Origin: Ndongobacter massiliensis | GTDB taxonomy: Bacteria > Bacillota > Clostridia > Tissierellales > Peptoniphilaceae | Direction of reading: 5' to 3' | DNA: 64,000 bases | NCBI RefSeq assembly: GCF_900120375.1 | Contig: NZ_LT635480.1 | Coordinates: forward strand, 558,001-622,000 | Part shown: piece by piece, positions 15,232 through 24,192 of the stretch | Layout: each line of letters opens with the position of its first letter | Position numbering within the stretch: the stretch's first letter is position 1 | Made by a program: the position numbers and the translations under genes | Notes under the pieces: model-generated | The model's database searches: none | Seen by the model: only the letters and a program-made list of their open reading frames with translations | What the model was told of the DNA's origin: nothing

Positions 15232-16719
15232 ATGGAAACGGCGGCGAAGTCATTGCAGCAAAGCGGAAGCGATGCAAAAAAGTGTGCGGATTTCGAAGCG
15301 CACTTTGCAACGCAGCTTTCGCCGGTGATTGGCAAAAAGATTATTGTCGCGGTTTCGGGCGGGGCAGATTCTATGTGTCTTCTTCTGCTTTTGCTGCGGA
15401 TTTTACCAGAAGTGTCAAAGAATTTGTTGGTTTGCCACTATAATCATCAACTGCGCGGGAAAGAGGCCGAGGCGGATGCGGATTTTGTGCGCTCGTTTTG
15501 TGAACAACGGGGCATTCGCTTTCGCGCCGGGCAGGGGGATGTCGCCGGGCAGGCGCGCCTGCAAAAAAAGTCCATAGAAAGCATGGCGCGCTTGATGCGC
15601 TATGCTTTTTTTGCGCAAGTGGCTGCAGAAGAAGGCGCTGAAGTCCTCGCGCTGGCGCACCATCTGGAGGATCAGGCGGAAAGTCTGCTGCTGCACCTGG
15701 TGCGCGGCGCGGGACTGGATGGGCTGTGCGGCATGACCCCAAGCGAAAGGCGCGGCTCTTTGCTGCTTTGGCGCCCGCTCTTATCCTTTCAAAAGAAGGA
15801 ACTGCTGTTCTATCTGAAGGCAAAGGGAGTGTCATATCGGGAAGATGCGACAAATGCGCAACGCGAGGCACTGCGCAATGTGCTGCGGCTGGGCATTTTT
15901 CCACAACTGCAAAAAACGGTGCATCCGTCGGTTATGAAAAAAATGGCCCAATGTGCCGCACTGCTGCAGGCGGATCGTGCGGCGTTGGACGAGTGGGCAC
16001 AAGAGATCCTTCATGCTGCGCAGGAACCCCTCGTAGCCGAGGAAAAAACCCTGCCCTTTGCGTCGGCGCGGTGTGCACAGGTTCTTTTGGGCGCGCGGGT
16101 GCTGCGCAAAAAGCCGGTGTGCAACGCCCCGAAGGCGGTCGCATTGCGCCTGTTGCGCCGAGTTTTGCGCGAAGAAGCCGGCACAGCGGCGGAGTTGACA
16201 CAACCCATCCTAGAAGAGATTTATGCGCTGTTTTTTTCAGAAGTGGGGAAACGAAAAGCATTTTATGGTAAGATACTTTTGAGCGATTCTGAGTACGTTT
16301 GGATCTATAAAGCCCGGTCCGTTTCGACGCCGGAAGCGGCAGTATGGGACGGTCGAGGACCTTTTTCCGCAACATGGCGCACGGGGAGCGAGGTCATCAT
16401 CGGCGGTTGGGCGGACGCATTTCCTTCTGCCAAAGAACGGCGGAATCCCAATCGTTGTTATTTTGACGGTTCGGGCGCTTTTCCGATCGTGCTGCGTGCG
16501 GCAAAAGCCGGGGAATCGCTTCGTCGCTTTAGCGGACCTGCCATAGCCCTACGGCGCCTTTTTAATGAAAAGGGGGTTCGCGTGCCGATACGGCAGGGAT
16601 GGCCGGTGGCGGAAAGCGGAGGAAAAATTCTTGCGGTTTTGGGTTTGGAACGAAGCGACGCAGGAACCGTTCAGGCAAATACAAGCCGTGTCGCTTATTT
16701 GGAGTGGAGGTGTCAATGA
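15232..16719 (+). CDS. tilS: tRNA(Ile)-lysidine synthase
   Basis: 495 residues. The PP-loop VSGGADSMCL lies at about residues 42-51, followed by CHYNHQLRGKEAEADADFVRSFC and LAHHLEDQAES, all typical of TilS. The C-terminal TilS domain is seen at about 415-490 (GESLRRF..LFNEKGVRVPIRQGWPVAESGGKILAV). The enzyme attaches lysine to C34 of the AUA-reading tRNA and is essential. It stands 3 nt after divIC and overlaps hpt by 4 nt, as in the common Firmicutes order divIC-tilS-hpt-ftsH. Confidence 0.95.
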   Translation: METAAKSLQQSGSDAKKCADFEAHFATQLSPVIGKKIIVAVSGGADSMCLLLLLLRILPEVSKNLLVCHYNHQLRGKEAEADADFVRSFCEQRGIRFRAGQGDVAGQARLQKKSIESMARLMRYAFFAQVAAEEGAEVLALAHHLEDQAESLLLHLVRGAGLDGLCGMTPSERRGSLLLWRPLLSFQKKELLFYLKAKGVSYREDATNAQREALRNVLRLGIFPQLQKTVHPSVMKKMAQCAALLQADRAALDEWAQEILHAAQEPLVAEEKTLPFASARCAQVLLGARVLRKKPVCNAPKAVALRLLRRVLREEAGTAAELTQPILEEIYALFFSEVGKRKAFYGKILLSDSEYVWIYKARSVSTPEAAVWDGRGPFSATWRTGSEVIIGGWADAFPSAKERRNPNRCYFDGSGAFPIVLRAAKAGESLRRFSGPAIALRRLFNEKGVRVPIRQGWPVAESGGKILAVLGLERSDAGTVQANTSRVAYLEWRCQ

Positions 16720-17288
16720 CGGAATTACATGAGGATGTGGAACGCGTACTGCTGACAGAAGAGCAGATTCGTGCGCGCGTACGCGAGTTGGGGGCGCAGA
16801 TTACGGCGGATTACCGGGAAGATCCGGCGGATTTTTTGATGGTCTGTATCTTGAAAGGGGCTGCCCTTTTTATGACCGATTTGCTGCGCGCCATCGAACT
16901 CAATGTGGAAGTTGACTTCATGTCGGTTTCCAGTTATGGTCGTTCGACGATTTCCACCGGTGATGTGCGTATTTTGAAGGATCTGGATCAGAATATCACG
17001 GATAAAAATGTACTGATCGTGGAAGATATTATCGACACGGGATACACATTGTCGTATTTGAAAGAGTATCTGAAATCGCGGGGCGCAAAGAGCGTGCGTG
17101 TGGCGGCGCTGTTGAACAAGCAGTCGCGCCGCATTGCCGATGTGCAGGGGGATTATGTAGGATTTGAAATTCCGGATCACTTTGTCGTCGGTTACGGGTT
17201 GGACTACAATCAGAAAATGCGCAATTTACCGTATATTGGGATATTAAAACCGTCCTGTTACGCAGTTGACACGTCGGAAAACGGATGA
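16716..17288 (+). CDS. hpt: Hypoxanthine phosphoribosyltransferase
   Basis: 190 residues. The PRPP-binding motif VLIVEDIIDTGYTL and LKGAALFMTDLLRAI are typical for Hpt. It salvages hypoxanthine and guanine to IMP and GMP. The ATG is placed behind GGAGTGGAGG within the TGA of tilS (ATGA overlap); the longer open frame upstream runs over tilS coding and is not supported. It overlaps or abuts ftsH. Confidence 0.96.
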   Translation: MTELHEDVERVLLTEEQIRARVRELGAQITADYREDPADFLMVCILKGAALFMTDLLRAIELNVEVDFMSVSSYGRSTISTGDVRILKDLDQNITDKNVLIVEDIIDTGYTLSYLKEYLKSRGAKSVRVAALLNKQSRRIADVQGDYVGFEIPDHFVVGYGLDYNQKMRNLPYIGILKPSCYAVDTSENG

Positions 17289-17296
17289 GGAGAACG

Positions 17297-19162
17297 ATGA
17301 ATAAACGAACAGTTACTTTTCGCATGGTCATCGCCTATCTGTTGCCAATGGCGTTGCTGTTGCTCATTTTGTCCACCATTCGACAAGGGCAGATGCCGCA
17401 GCAGGAGCTTTCCGTCAATGATTTTCGGACCATGCTCAAAGAAGATCAGGTCAAGTCGGTGCATCAGCAGGAGCAGGAATACCGCGGGGTGCTCAAGGAC
17501 AAGACGGGAACGGAGTTCAAGGTTTACGTTCCGACGTCCATGGAACCGGAAATCGGAGAGATTTTGACGGAAAAAGTTGCCGCCGGGTCGTTGGTAGTTT
17601 TTGGTGAACCGAAGGCGGAACCGTCCGTTTTCCTGCAGATGCTGCCCGATTTTCTCTTTATCGGGATTATGATCTTTTTCCTTTATTCCATGAACCGGCG
17701 CAATCAGGCGCAGAGCGGAGGCATGAACGCTTTCGGGAAGAGTAAGGCGCGGCTGAACCGCGATCAGAATGCGGCCGTGAAATTTGCCGATGTGGCGGGT
17801 CTTAAAGAGGAAAAAGAGGAATTGATGGAAATTGTCGATTTCCTGAAGAACCCAAAGAAATTTTCCGATGTGGGTGCGCGCATTCCGAAAGGCGTGCTAT
17901 TGGTCGGTCCGCCGGGCACGGGAAAGACGTATTTGTCCCGCGCAGTGGCGGGCGAAGCGCAGGTGCCTTTCTACAGTATTTCCGGCTCCGATTTTGTCGA
18001 GATGTTTGTTGGCGTGGGGGCTTCCCGTGTGCGTGATCTTTTTGTGGAAGGAAAGAAGAATGCGCCCTGCATTATATTTATCGACGAAATTGATGCGGTG
18101 GGACGTCGACGCGGCGCGGGTCTCGGCGGCGGAAACGATGAACGCGAGCAGACGCTCAATCAGCTTCTGGTCGAAATGGACGGCTTTGATGTCAATGAAG
18201 GCATTATTATCATGGCCGCTACGAACCGCCCGGACATTTTAGATCCGGCGATTCTCCGACCGGGGCGCTTTGATCGTCAGGTTTATGTCGGCATGCCGGA
18301 CCTACGGGAACGCGTGGAGATTCTGAAAGTGCATTTGCGCAACAAGAGAATCGCAAAGGATGTGGACTTGGATGCTGTGGCGCGGGCAACCGGTGGCTTT
18401 ACGCCGGCGGATCTGGAAAATGTGTGCAACGAGGCGGCACTTTTGACGGCGCGCAACGGGTTGTCGGAAATTACACCGGCGTTGTTTGAAGAAGCGACCA
18501 TTAAAGTGGTTGCTGGACCGGAGAAAAAATCGCGGCGCGTGATTGAAGAAGAGCGCAAGCTCACGGCATATCATGAAGCCGGCCATGCGATTGTGACGCG
18601 TGCGCTGCCGGGAACGGACGAAGTCAACATGATCACCATTGTGCCGCGCGGACGTGCCGGCGGATTTACCGCGTTTTTGCCGGAAGATGATCGCAGTTTC
18701 CGTTCGCGCAAGCAGATGTTGGCCGATTTGGTCAGCTTTTTGGGCGGGCGTGCCGCGGAGGATTTGATTTTAGATGACATTTCCACGGGGGCGTCCAATG
18801 ACATCGAGCGAGCGACCAAGTTGGCGCGCAGTATGATTGTGCGTTACGGAATGAGTCCGCAGCTCGGTCCGGTGAGTTATGAAGAGGAAGAAGACGGCGT
18901 CTTCTTGGGCAAGGACTTCGGCCGCGTGCGTGCGTATTCGGAAGAAACCGCAGTGGAAATTGACCAGGAAGTGCGTGCGATGATTGAAAAGGCGTACAAG
19001 GGTGCGCTGCAAATTCTGAAGGAAAACCGCGAGCTATTACATCGGCTGGCGGAGCGGCTGTTGGAGTGCGAAACGATCCGCCGCGAAGAGTTTGAAACGC
19101 TGTTTCAGGAAAGCGGAACAGAATCCCAGCTATTGCAAGGAGTAAAGTATGACTTTGTTTAA
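17297..19162 (+). CDS. ftsH: FtsH, ATP-dependent membrane metalloprotease
   Basis: 621 residues from the ATG at 17297, chosen because GAGGAG ends 4 nt before it; an in-frame ATG at 17285 would have no ribosome-binding site. Two membrane helices (about 8-25 and 110-128) flank an extracytoplasmic domain. The AAA domain has Walker A GPPGTGKT near residue 203, [11 protein letters not shown] and the arginine-finger region RPGRFDRQ. The zinc site HEAGH begins at residue 426. FtsH degrades misfolded membrane and short-lived cytosolic proteins. It shares 14 nt with the next gene. Confidence 0.97.
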   Translation: MNKRTVTFRMVIAYLLPMALLLLILSTIRQGQMPQQELSVNDFRTMLKEDQVKSVHQQEQEYRGVLKDKTGTEFKVYVPTSMEPEIGEILTEKVAAGSLVVFGEPKAEPSVFLQMLPDFLFIGIMIFFLYSMNRRNQAQSGGMNAFGKSKARLNRDQNAAVKFADVAGLKEEKEELMEIVDFLKNPKKFSDVGARIPKGVLLVGPPGTGKTYLSRAVAGEAQVPFYSISGSDFVEMFVGVGASRVRDLFVEGKKNAPCIIFIDEIDAVGRRRGAGLGGGNDEREQTLNQLLVEMDGFDVNEGIIIMAATNRPDILDPAILRPGRFDRQVYVGMPDLRERVEILKVHLRNKRIAKDVDLDAVARATGGFTPADLENVCNEAALLTARNGLSEITPALFEEATIKVVAGPEKKSRRVIEEERKLTAYHEAGHAIVTRALPGTDEVNMITIVPRGRAGGFTAFLPEDDRSFRSRKQMLADLVSFLGGRAAEDLILDDISTGASNDIERATKLARSMIVRYGMSPQLGPVSYEEEEDGVFLGKDFGRVRAYSEETAVEIDQEVRAMIEKAYKGALQILKENRELLHRLAERLLECETIRREEFETLFQESGTESQLLQGVKYDFV

Positions 19163-19706
19163 GAGAATGGCCGAGACGTCGCAGGAAGCGGCACAACAGG
19201 GGAATGCAAGACCGGCGGAAGGTCCCTTCGGCAGTCGGATGATCCTGTTGATCTATGGGGCTTTACTTCTTTACTTTCTGTACACGATTTTCAAGGGCTA
19301 CCGGGCGCGCGGAAAAATTTCACAGGACCGTGCTGTTTTTTCTCGCAAGCCGCGGAAACTGATTTACATCGTTTCGGGCATGATCGCGGTGATTGGCGCC
19401 TATAACATTGTCCTGAAGGAATACTTTATCGGGGCGGTTATGGCGGCCTTGGGTTTTGTCTTTTTGTATTCCAGCATGGAAAAAGTGGTAGTGGCGGCGA
19501 ACGGAATTTACGGGGACAGTAAGTTCTACAATTGGGACATCGTGCGCAAATGGGCATGGGACAAGCGCTCCGGTGATCTCATTCTCCTCGTGAAGGAACG
19601 GGGAAAGCAAGATCAGAATGCAATTATTCGTGTGGGTACCGAAAATATGGTGGCCGTCAACGACGCCATTCGCAAGTATAAATTAAACAAAGGGCCTGCA
19701 AGGTAA
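19149..19706 (+). CDS. Three-helix membrane protein of unknown function
   Basis: 185 residues, not firmly recognised. Hydrophobic helices lie at about 30-48, 70-87 and 90-107. A C-terminal cytoplasmic part of some 75 residues (GIYGDSKFYNWDIVRKWAWDK, then VKERGKQDQ) resembles small PH-like or DUF5673-type membrane proteins, a weak call. The gene overlaps ftsH by 14 nt (start ATG behind CAAGGAG), so it is translated together with FtsH, and precedes pyrG by 35 nt, where a CCGCC/GGCGG hairpin with a GCAA loop (19711-19724) stands. A link to membrane quality control is possible but rests on position only. Confidence 0.8.
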   Translation: MTLFKRMAETSQEAAQQGNARPAEGPFGSRMILLIYGALLLYFLYTIFKGYRARGKISQDRAVFSRKPRKLIYIVSGMIAVIGAYNIVLKEYFIGAVMAALGFVFLYSSMEKVVVAANGIYGDSKFYNWDIVRKWAWDKRSGDLILLVKERGKQDQNAIIRVGTENMVAVNDAIRKYKLNKGPAR

Positions 19707-19741
19707 AGAGCCGCCGCAAGGCGGATGGAGAGGGGAAAAGA

Positions 19742-21352
19742 ATGACGAAGTTTATTTTTGTCACAGGTGGTGTCGTTTCCGGCATCGGAAAGGGGATTGC
19801 CGCAGCGAGTATCGGACGGCTGTTGAAAGAAAATGGCTATTCCGTTTTTATGCAGAAGTTTGACCCCTATTTGAATGTCGATCCGGGAACGATGAGCCCC
19901 TATCAGCATGGGGAAGTCTTCGTGACGAAAGACGGTGCGGAGACGGACTTGGATTTGGGACACTACGAGCGCTTTATTGATGAAGAGCTGACAAAAAATT
20001 CCTCGATTACAAGCGGTCGCATTTACAACAATGTCATTCGCAAAGAGCGGGAAGGCGTGTACGGCGGCAATACCGTACAGGTGATTCCGCATATTACGGA
20101 TGAAATCAAGGCAAAAGTGTATCGCGTGGCGAAAGAGAGCGAAGCGGATTTCATCATTACGGAGATCGGCGGAACCGTCGGCGATATTGAGTCGCAGCCT
20201 TTCTTCGAGGCAATTCGTCAGATCCACTCGCAGCATCCGACGGATGTCCTCTTTGTGCACACGGTGCTGGTACCGGTGATTCCGGGCACGGACGAATTGA
20301 AAACGAAGCCGGCGCAGCACTCGTTCAAACAGTTGATGAGTTACGGCATTAAACCGGATGTTTTCATTCTGCGCGCGCAGGAGCCGATCACGGACGAGGT
20401 GCGTGCGAAGATCTCTCTCTTCTGTGATTTGCCGTTGGAGGCGATCATTGAATCCCGCACGGTGGATCTGATTTACGAAGTGCCGCTTGTCTTCCAGGAT
20501 CAGGGTTTGGACCGCTATATTCTGAAGAATTTCGATATGCCGGCGCGCGAAGGCGCCGCCGCCGACTGGCGCGCCATGTGTACGCGCTTTAAGAGTGCGG
20601 ACCGCGCCATCACGGTTGCTCTGGTAGGCAAGTACATGAAATTGCCGGATGCCTACCTTTCCGTTACGGAAGCACTGTACGATGCTGGCTACAGTGTGGG
20701 GGCGCGTGTGACCATTCGCCTCGTCGATTCGGAAGAGTTTATCGAGGAAGATCCGGCACAGGTGCTGGACGGTGTGGACGGCATTCTGATCCCGGGCGGC
20801 TTTGGAGAGCGCGGTGTGGAAGGTATGATTGAAGCCGTGCGCTATGTACGTGAAAATAAGATTCCGTACTTCGGCATCTGCCTTGGCATGCAGGTCGCTG
20901 CCATCGAGGCGGCGCGTAATTTGCTGGGGGAAGCGGATGCCAATTCTGCGGAATTTGAACCGAACACGCCGCATGCGGTGATTCGTCTGATGGAAGATCA
21001 GCGCGACACGGTGGACCTCGGGGGAACGCTGCGTTTGGGCAATTGGGATTGCCACCTGGTCGAAGGGTCTCTCGCGCACCAGTTGTACGGTCGCGCCGAC
21101 ATTGTGGAACGGCATCGCCATCGCTATGAATTGAATCACAGTTACCGCAAGCCACTGGATTCCGTGGGTCTGCACCTGAGCGGCGAAAGCCGGGCACATG
21201 AATTGGTAGAAGTGCTGGAACGCTCGGATCACCCCTTCTTCATTGCGGCGCAGTTCCATCCGGAATTTCGTTCCCGCCCGAATCGCCCGCATCCTCTTTT
21301 TGTGGGGCTGGTACAGGCGTGCCTGACGGAACAGGATAAAGCGGAACAATAA
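19742..21352 (+). CDS. pyrG: CTP synthase
   Basis: 536 residues. The N-terminal synthetase domain begins TKFIFVTGGVVSGIGKGI and carries DPYLNVDPGTMSPYQHGEV and GGTVGDIES. The C-terminal glutamine amidotransferase domain has FGICLGMQ with the catalytic cysteine and a HPE segment (AAQFHPEF). It makes CTP from UTP, ATP and glutamine. Start ATG behind GGAGAGGGG. No attenuator with an initial GGGC, as in B. subtilis pyrG, is visible in the short 35-nt leader. Confidence 0.97.
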   Translation: MTKFIFVTGGVVSGIGKGIAAASIGRLLKENGYSVFMQKFDPYLNVDPGTMSPYQHGEVFVTKDGAETDLDLGHYERFIDEELTKNSSITSGRIYNNVIRKEREGVYGGNTVQVIPHITDEIKAKVYRVAKESEADFIITEIGGTVGDIESQPFFEAIRQIHSQHPTDVLFVHTVLVPVIPGTDELKTKPAQHSFKQLMSYGIKPDVFILRAQEPITDEVRAKISLFCDLPLEAIIESRTVDLIYEVPLVFQDQGLDRYILKNFDMPAREGAAADWRAMCTRFKSADRAITVALVGKYMKLPDAYLSVTEALYDAGYSVGARVTIRLVDSEEFIEEDPAQVLDGVDGILIPGGFGERGVEGMIEAVRYVRENKIPYFGICLGMQVAAIEAARNLLGEADANSAEFEPNTPHAVIRLMEDQRDTVDLGGTLRLGNWDCHLVEGSLAHQLYGRADIVERHRHRYELNHSYRKPLDSVGLHLSGESRAHELVEVLERSDHPFFIAAQFHPEFRSRPNRPHPLFVGLVQACLTEQDKAEQ

Positions 21353-21472
21353 GGACAACTTCGGACGGCCATGCCGCCGAAAGATTTCGTCTTAACCGAG
21401 GAACAGGAATCGTGAAATCTTTGGATTTCAAAACAGACCGGCATCCGAGCAGGAGCTGGATCAGGAGAAAAA
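21353..21472. other. Intergenic gap with a bulged hairpin
   Basis: A hairpin at 21360-21381 pairs TTCGG-CGGC with GCCGCCGAA around a CAT loop, with one bulged A. It lacks a T run, so it is a weak terminator at most. I see no riboswitch pattern in the rest of the leader before the ECF S-component gene. Confidence 0.3.
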
Positions 21473-22225
21473 ATGAACAAAAAAGAATTTTTGGGCGGCT
21501 TCACCGCTCGCAGCATTGCACAGATCGGATTGCTTTTAGCGATCATCCTTTTCATGAATGCGACGCACATCGGCTACCTTCCGATTGGACCGATCGTCGC
21601 GACGACGATGCACATCCCCGTGTTGATCGGGGCCATTGCATTGGGACCGAAGGTTGGCTTCATTTTGGGGCTGGCCTTCGGTCTGACTTCGTTTTTCAAT
21701 GCCCTGCAGGGATTGAGTGGAGCCTCTTCGTTTATTTTCATGAATCCGCTGATCAGCATTGTGCCGCGCTTGATATTGGGCGTGTTTTCGGGGCTGATTG
21801 CAGCGCGGTTTCGCCGCTGGAAAGACGGGACGGCCCGACGGGTCGCGATTGTATTTTGGGGGCTGCTGAGTGTCGCCCTGACCGCATATCTCCTCTACAG
21901 CATTCATTTACAAAAAGGCATCTGGACGAGTGCCCTGTTGCTCGGTGTCGTTTTGTGCGCCTTTGCACTGACGATTTTTGTCGATAAGGGAAAAAGCGTG
22001 GCCATCAGCTTTGCGGCAGCGCTCTCCACGATGCTGCATACGGCACTTGTCATGGGTTTCATCTACATTTTTTACGCGGATGCTTACATGATTGCCCTGG
22101 GACTCGCGCCGGAGCAGGCACTGGCGACTGTGCTTTCCGTCTGTGTAGTAAACGGACTGCCGGAGATGGCGGTCGGTGTTTTGATTACGACGCCGGTCTG
22201 TCGCGCTCTGCAGAAAAAGGGTTAA
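21473..22225 (+). CDS. ECF transporter S component, likely for pantothenate
   Basis: 250 residues with about six to seven helices. The segment IGPIVATTMHIPVLIGAIALGPKVG with a following GLAFGLTSFFNAL matches the substrate-binding S components of energy-coupling-factor importers. It would dock on a shared EcfA-EcfA'-EcfT module encoded elsewhere. The stop is 1 nt from the ATG of coaX (pantothenate kinase), so pantothenate, the substrate of the PanT class, is a sound guess from context. Start ATG behind TCAGGAG. Between about residues 105 and 150 there is a basic loop and an extra helix. Confidence 0.8.
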   Translation: MNKKEFLGGFTARSIAQIGLLLAIILFMNATHIGYLPIGPIVATTMHIPVLIGAIALGPKVGFILGLAFGLTSFFNALQGLSGASSFIFMNPLISIVPRLILGVFSGLIAARFRRWKDGTARRVAIVFWGLLSVALTAYLLYSIHLQKGIWTSALLLGVVLCAFALTIFVDKGKSVAISFAAALSTMLHTALVMGFIYIFYADAYMIALGLAPEQALATVLSVCVVNGLPEMAVGVLITTPVCRALQKKG

Positions 22226-22226
22226 T

Positions 22227-23099
22227 ATGGAAAAAAACACAAAAGAAGAGTATGAAGAAAAGTCGCTTCTTCTGACAATCGATGTCGGCAACAGCAATAT
22301 GACATTTGGTGTCTTTGCCGGCGACAAAATTTTGCATCAATGGCGTATCCAGAGCAATCGCGACAAGACTTCTGATGAGTATGGGATCGAGCTGGAACAA
22401 ATTTTGTACCATTTCGGTTTTACGCGTAGGCTCTTTCGCGATGTCATTATCGCATCGGTCGTACCGAACTTGATGTATACCTTATCGGCGATGTGCCGCC
22501 GTTTTCTCAAATGTGAACCGATCATCGTCGGACAGGGTACAAAAACCGGTATGCCGATTCGCTACGACAATCCACGGGAAGTGGGCGCCGATCGCATCGT
22601 CAACGCCGTCGGCGGGTATGAGTTGTACGGCGGTCCCCTGATCATTATCGACATCGGAACGGCCATTACGCACGATGTCATTTCCGCAAATGGAGAATAT
22701 TTGGGCGGGGCGATTGCACCGGGCATTCAGATTGCCGCCGAAGCGCTTTTTATGCGCACGGCAAAATTGCCGAAAATCGAATTGGTGACGCCGCCTTCTG
22801 CCATAGGAAAGACCACGGTGCAATCGATGCAGTCAGGCATCGTGTTGGGCTTTATCGGGATGATTGACTACGTAACGCAGTGCATTTTGGCAGATCTGCA
22901 TCAAACTGCAGGACAGACGCGGATTTTGGGAACGGGCGGCTATGCCCGTCTGATCGCAAAGCAGTCGCGCTACATTCAGGCCATTGATAAGGACATCACG
23001 CTGCATGGTCTGCGCATCATCTACGAGCGCACACTGCGTGCCCGCCGCACCGCGGAAGAAGTGCGACGCGGCGCGGATGATATTGAAACGGTCCAATGA
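22227..23099 (+). CDS. coaX: Type III pantothenate kinase
   Basis: 290 residues of the ASKHA fold. DVGNSNMTFGVF (near residue 15) is the phosphate-binding loop; GADRIVNAVGGYELYGGPLIIIDIGTAIT spans the core in two parts, and GEYLGGAIAPG follows. The first step of coenzyme A synthesis, pantothenate to 4'-phosphopantothenate. The usual GTATTFDV motif reads GTAITHDV here, a mild change. It follows the S-component gene by 1 nt and overlaps dusB by 4 nt. The ftsH..coaX..dusB order is common in Firmicutes. Confidence 0.94.
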   Translation: MEKNTKEEYEEKSLLLTIDVGNSNMTFGVFAGDKILHQWRIQSNRDKTSDEYGIELEQILYHFGFTRRLFRDVIIASVVPNLMYTLSAMCRRFLKCEPIIVGQGTKTGMPIRYDNPREVGADRIVNAVGGYELYGGPLIIIDIGTAITHDVISANGEYLGGAIAPGIQIAAEALFMRTAKLPKIELVTPPSAIGKTTVQSMQSGIVLGFIGMIDYVTQCILADLHQTAGQTRILGTGGYARLIAKQSRYIQAIDKDITLHGLRIIYERTLRARRTAEEVRRGADDIETVQ

Positions 23100-24103
23100 A
23101 GGGCGTGGAGAAAAATCCGGATCGTGGGGAGGAACACCGACGTTTGCGGGAGGCACCGGTGGGCCTCAGTCCTCTGGCCGGCGTCAGCGATCGCACCTTT
23201 CGGTCGCTTTGCTTTGCGCAGGGTTGCGATTTTGCAGTAACGGAAATGGTCAGCGCCCGGGCACTTGCCTATGAAGATGCCCGATCGCTGCACCTTTTGG
23301 AAAAGGGACCGCAAGAGGGTCGACTGCTTGTGCAACTTTTCGGTTCAGATCCGAAAGATTTTGAAACGGCGCTGCGAAAGCATCCGAGCGTTTTTGCACG
23401 TTTCGACGGCATTGATTTGAATATGGGTTGTCCGGCGCCCAAGATCACAAAAAACGGCGAAGGTTCCGCCCTTATGAAAGAGCCCATGCGCGCCGCCCGG
23501 ATCGTGCGCACGTTGGTGCGCTGCGCGGCAGTTCCGGTGAGTGTGAAATTTCGTCTGGGATGGGATGAAGCGCATCAAAACTACATCGAAATTGGGAAAA
23601 TGGCACAGGAGGAAGGGTCTTCGCATGTCACTTTGCATGGCAGAACGACGACGCAACAGTATGCCGGAAAGGCGGATTGGGTCGCCGTTGCGGCGCTCGT
23701 CGATGCACTTTCCATTCCCGTCTTTGGAAACGGCGATGTCGATTCCCCGGAACAGGCAGAAGCGCGATTGCTGGAAACGGGCTGCTACGGCATTGCCATC
23801 GGGCGCGGCGCTCTGGGCAATCCATTTTTGTTTCGCCAAATCTGTTCGTACCGCGAGACGGGGCGCTATGAGCCGGTATGCCGAAAGGAACGCCTGAATT
23901 TTTTGGAAGCGCTGTATCGTGGGGAAATTGCGCAAAAGGGGCATCGCGTGGCCGTTTTGGAAATGCGCAAACATATCGGTTGGGCGCTTACCGGGCTTGT
24001 CGGTTCGGCGGCAGTCAAGAGGGAAATCAACGTCTTAACCGATGTCGACGCGGTGCTTGCCCGCTTGCGCACATTTTTAGATGGAGAAAATCCGGATTGC
24101 TGA
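23096..24103 (+). CDS. dusB: tRNA-dihydrouridine synthase
   Basis: 335 residues, TIM-barrel flavoenzyme. LSPLAGVSDRTFR near the N-terminus, DLNMGCPAPKITKNGEGSAL with the catalytic cysteine, VSVKFRLGW, HGRTTTQQYAGKADW and FGNGDVDSPEQA are all family motifs. It reduces uridine in the D loop of tRNA. The helical C-terminal domain is complete (MRKHIGWALTGL). It overlaps coaX by 4 nt. About 15 residues of charged N-terminal extension precede the barrel. Confidence 0.93.
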   Translation: MKGVEKNPDRGEEHRRLREAPVGLSPLAGVSDRTFRSLCFAQGCDFAVTEMVSARALAYEDARSLHLLEKGPQEGRLLVQLFGSDPKDFETALRKHPSVFARFDGIDLNMGCPAPKITKNGEGSALMKEPMRAARIVRTLVRCAAVPVSVKFRLGWDEAHQNYIEIGKMAQEEGSSHVTLHGRTTTQQYAGKADWVAVAALVDALSIPVFGNGDVDSPEQAEARLLETGCYGIAIGRGALGNPFLFRQICSYRETGRYEPVCRKERLNFLEALYRGEIAQKGHRVAVLEMRKHIGWALTGLVGSAAVKREINVLTDVDAVLARLRTFLDGENPDC

Positions 24104-24154
24104 CGAGTTGGCAATGAGAGAAATGACATCGGCGGACAAGGATAACGAAAGAGC

Positions 24155-24186
24155 CGAATTTACAATTTGTCGAATTTACACTTTGT
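24155..24186 (+). repeat. Tandem 16-bp repeat, two copies
   Basis: CGAATTTACAATTTGT at 24155-24170 is followed at once by CGAATTTACACTTTGT, one base different, and then CGAAT. It lies in the 89-nt gap between the convergent dusB and histidine-kinase genes, where no clear hairpin terminator is seen. Confidence 0.75.
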
Positions 24187-24192
24187 CGAATG

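Noticed and set aside
19613-21358. 581-codon open frame on the minus strand opposite pyrG
   Set aside because: It mirrors the codon pattern of pyrG, has no family motifs, and pyrG itself is fully conserved.
21353-21472. Possible riboswitch in the leader of the ECF S-component gene
   Set aside because: Only one bulged hairpin and no conserved riboswitch core that I could recognise.
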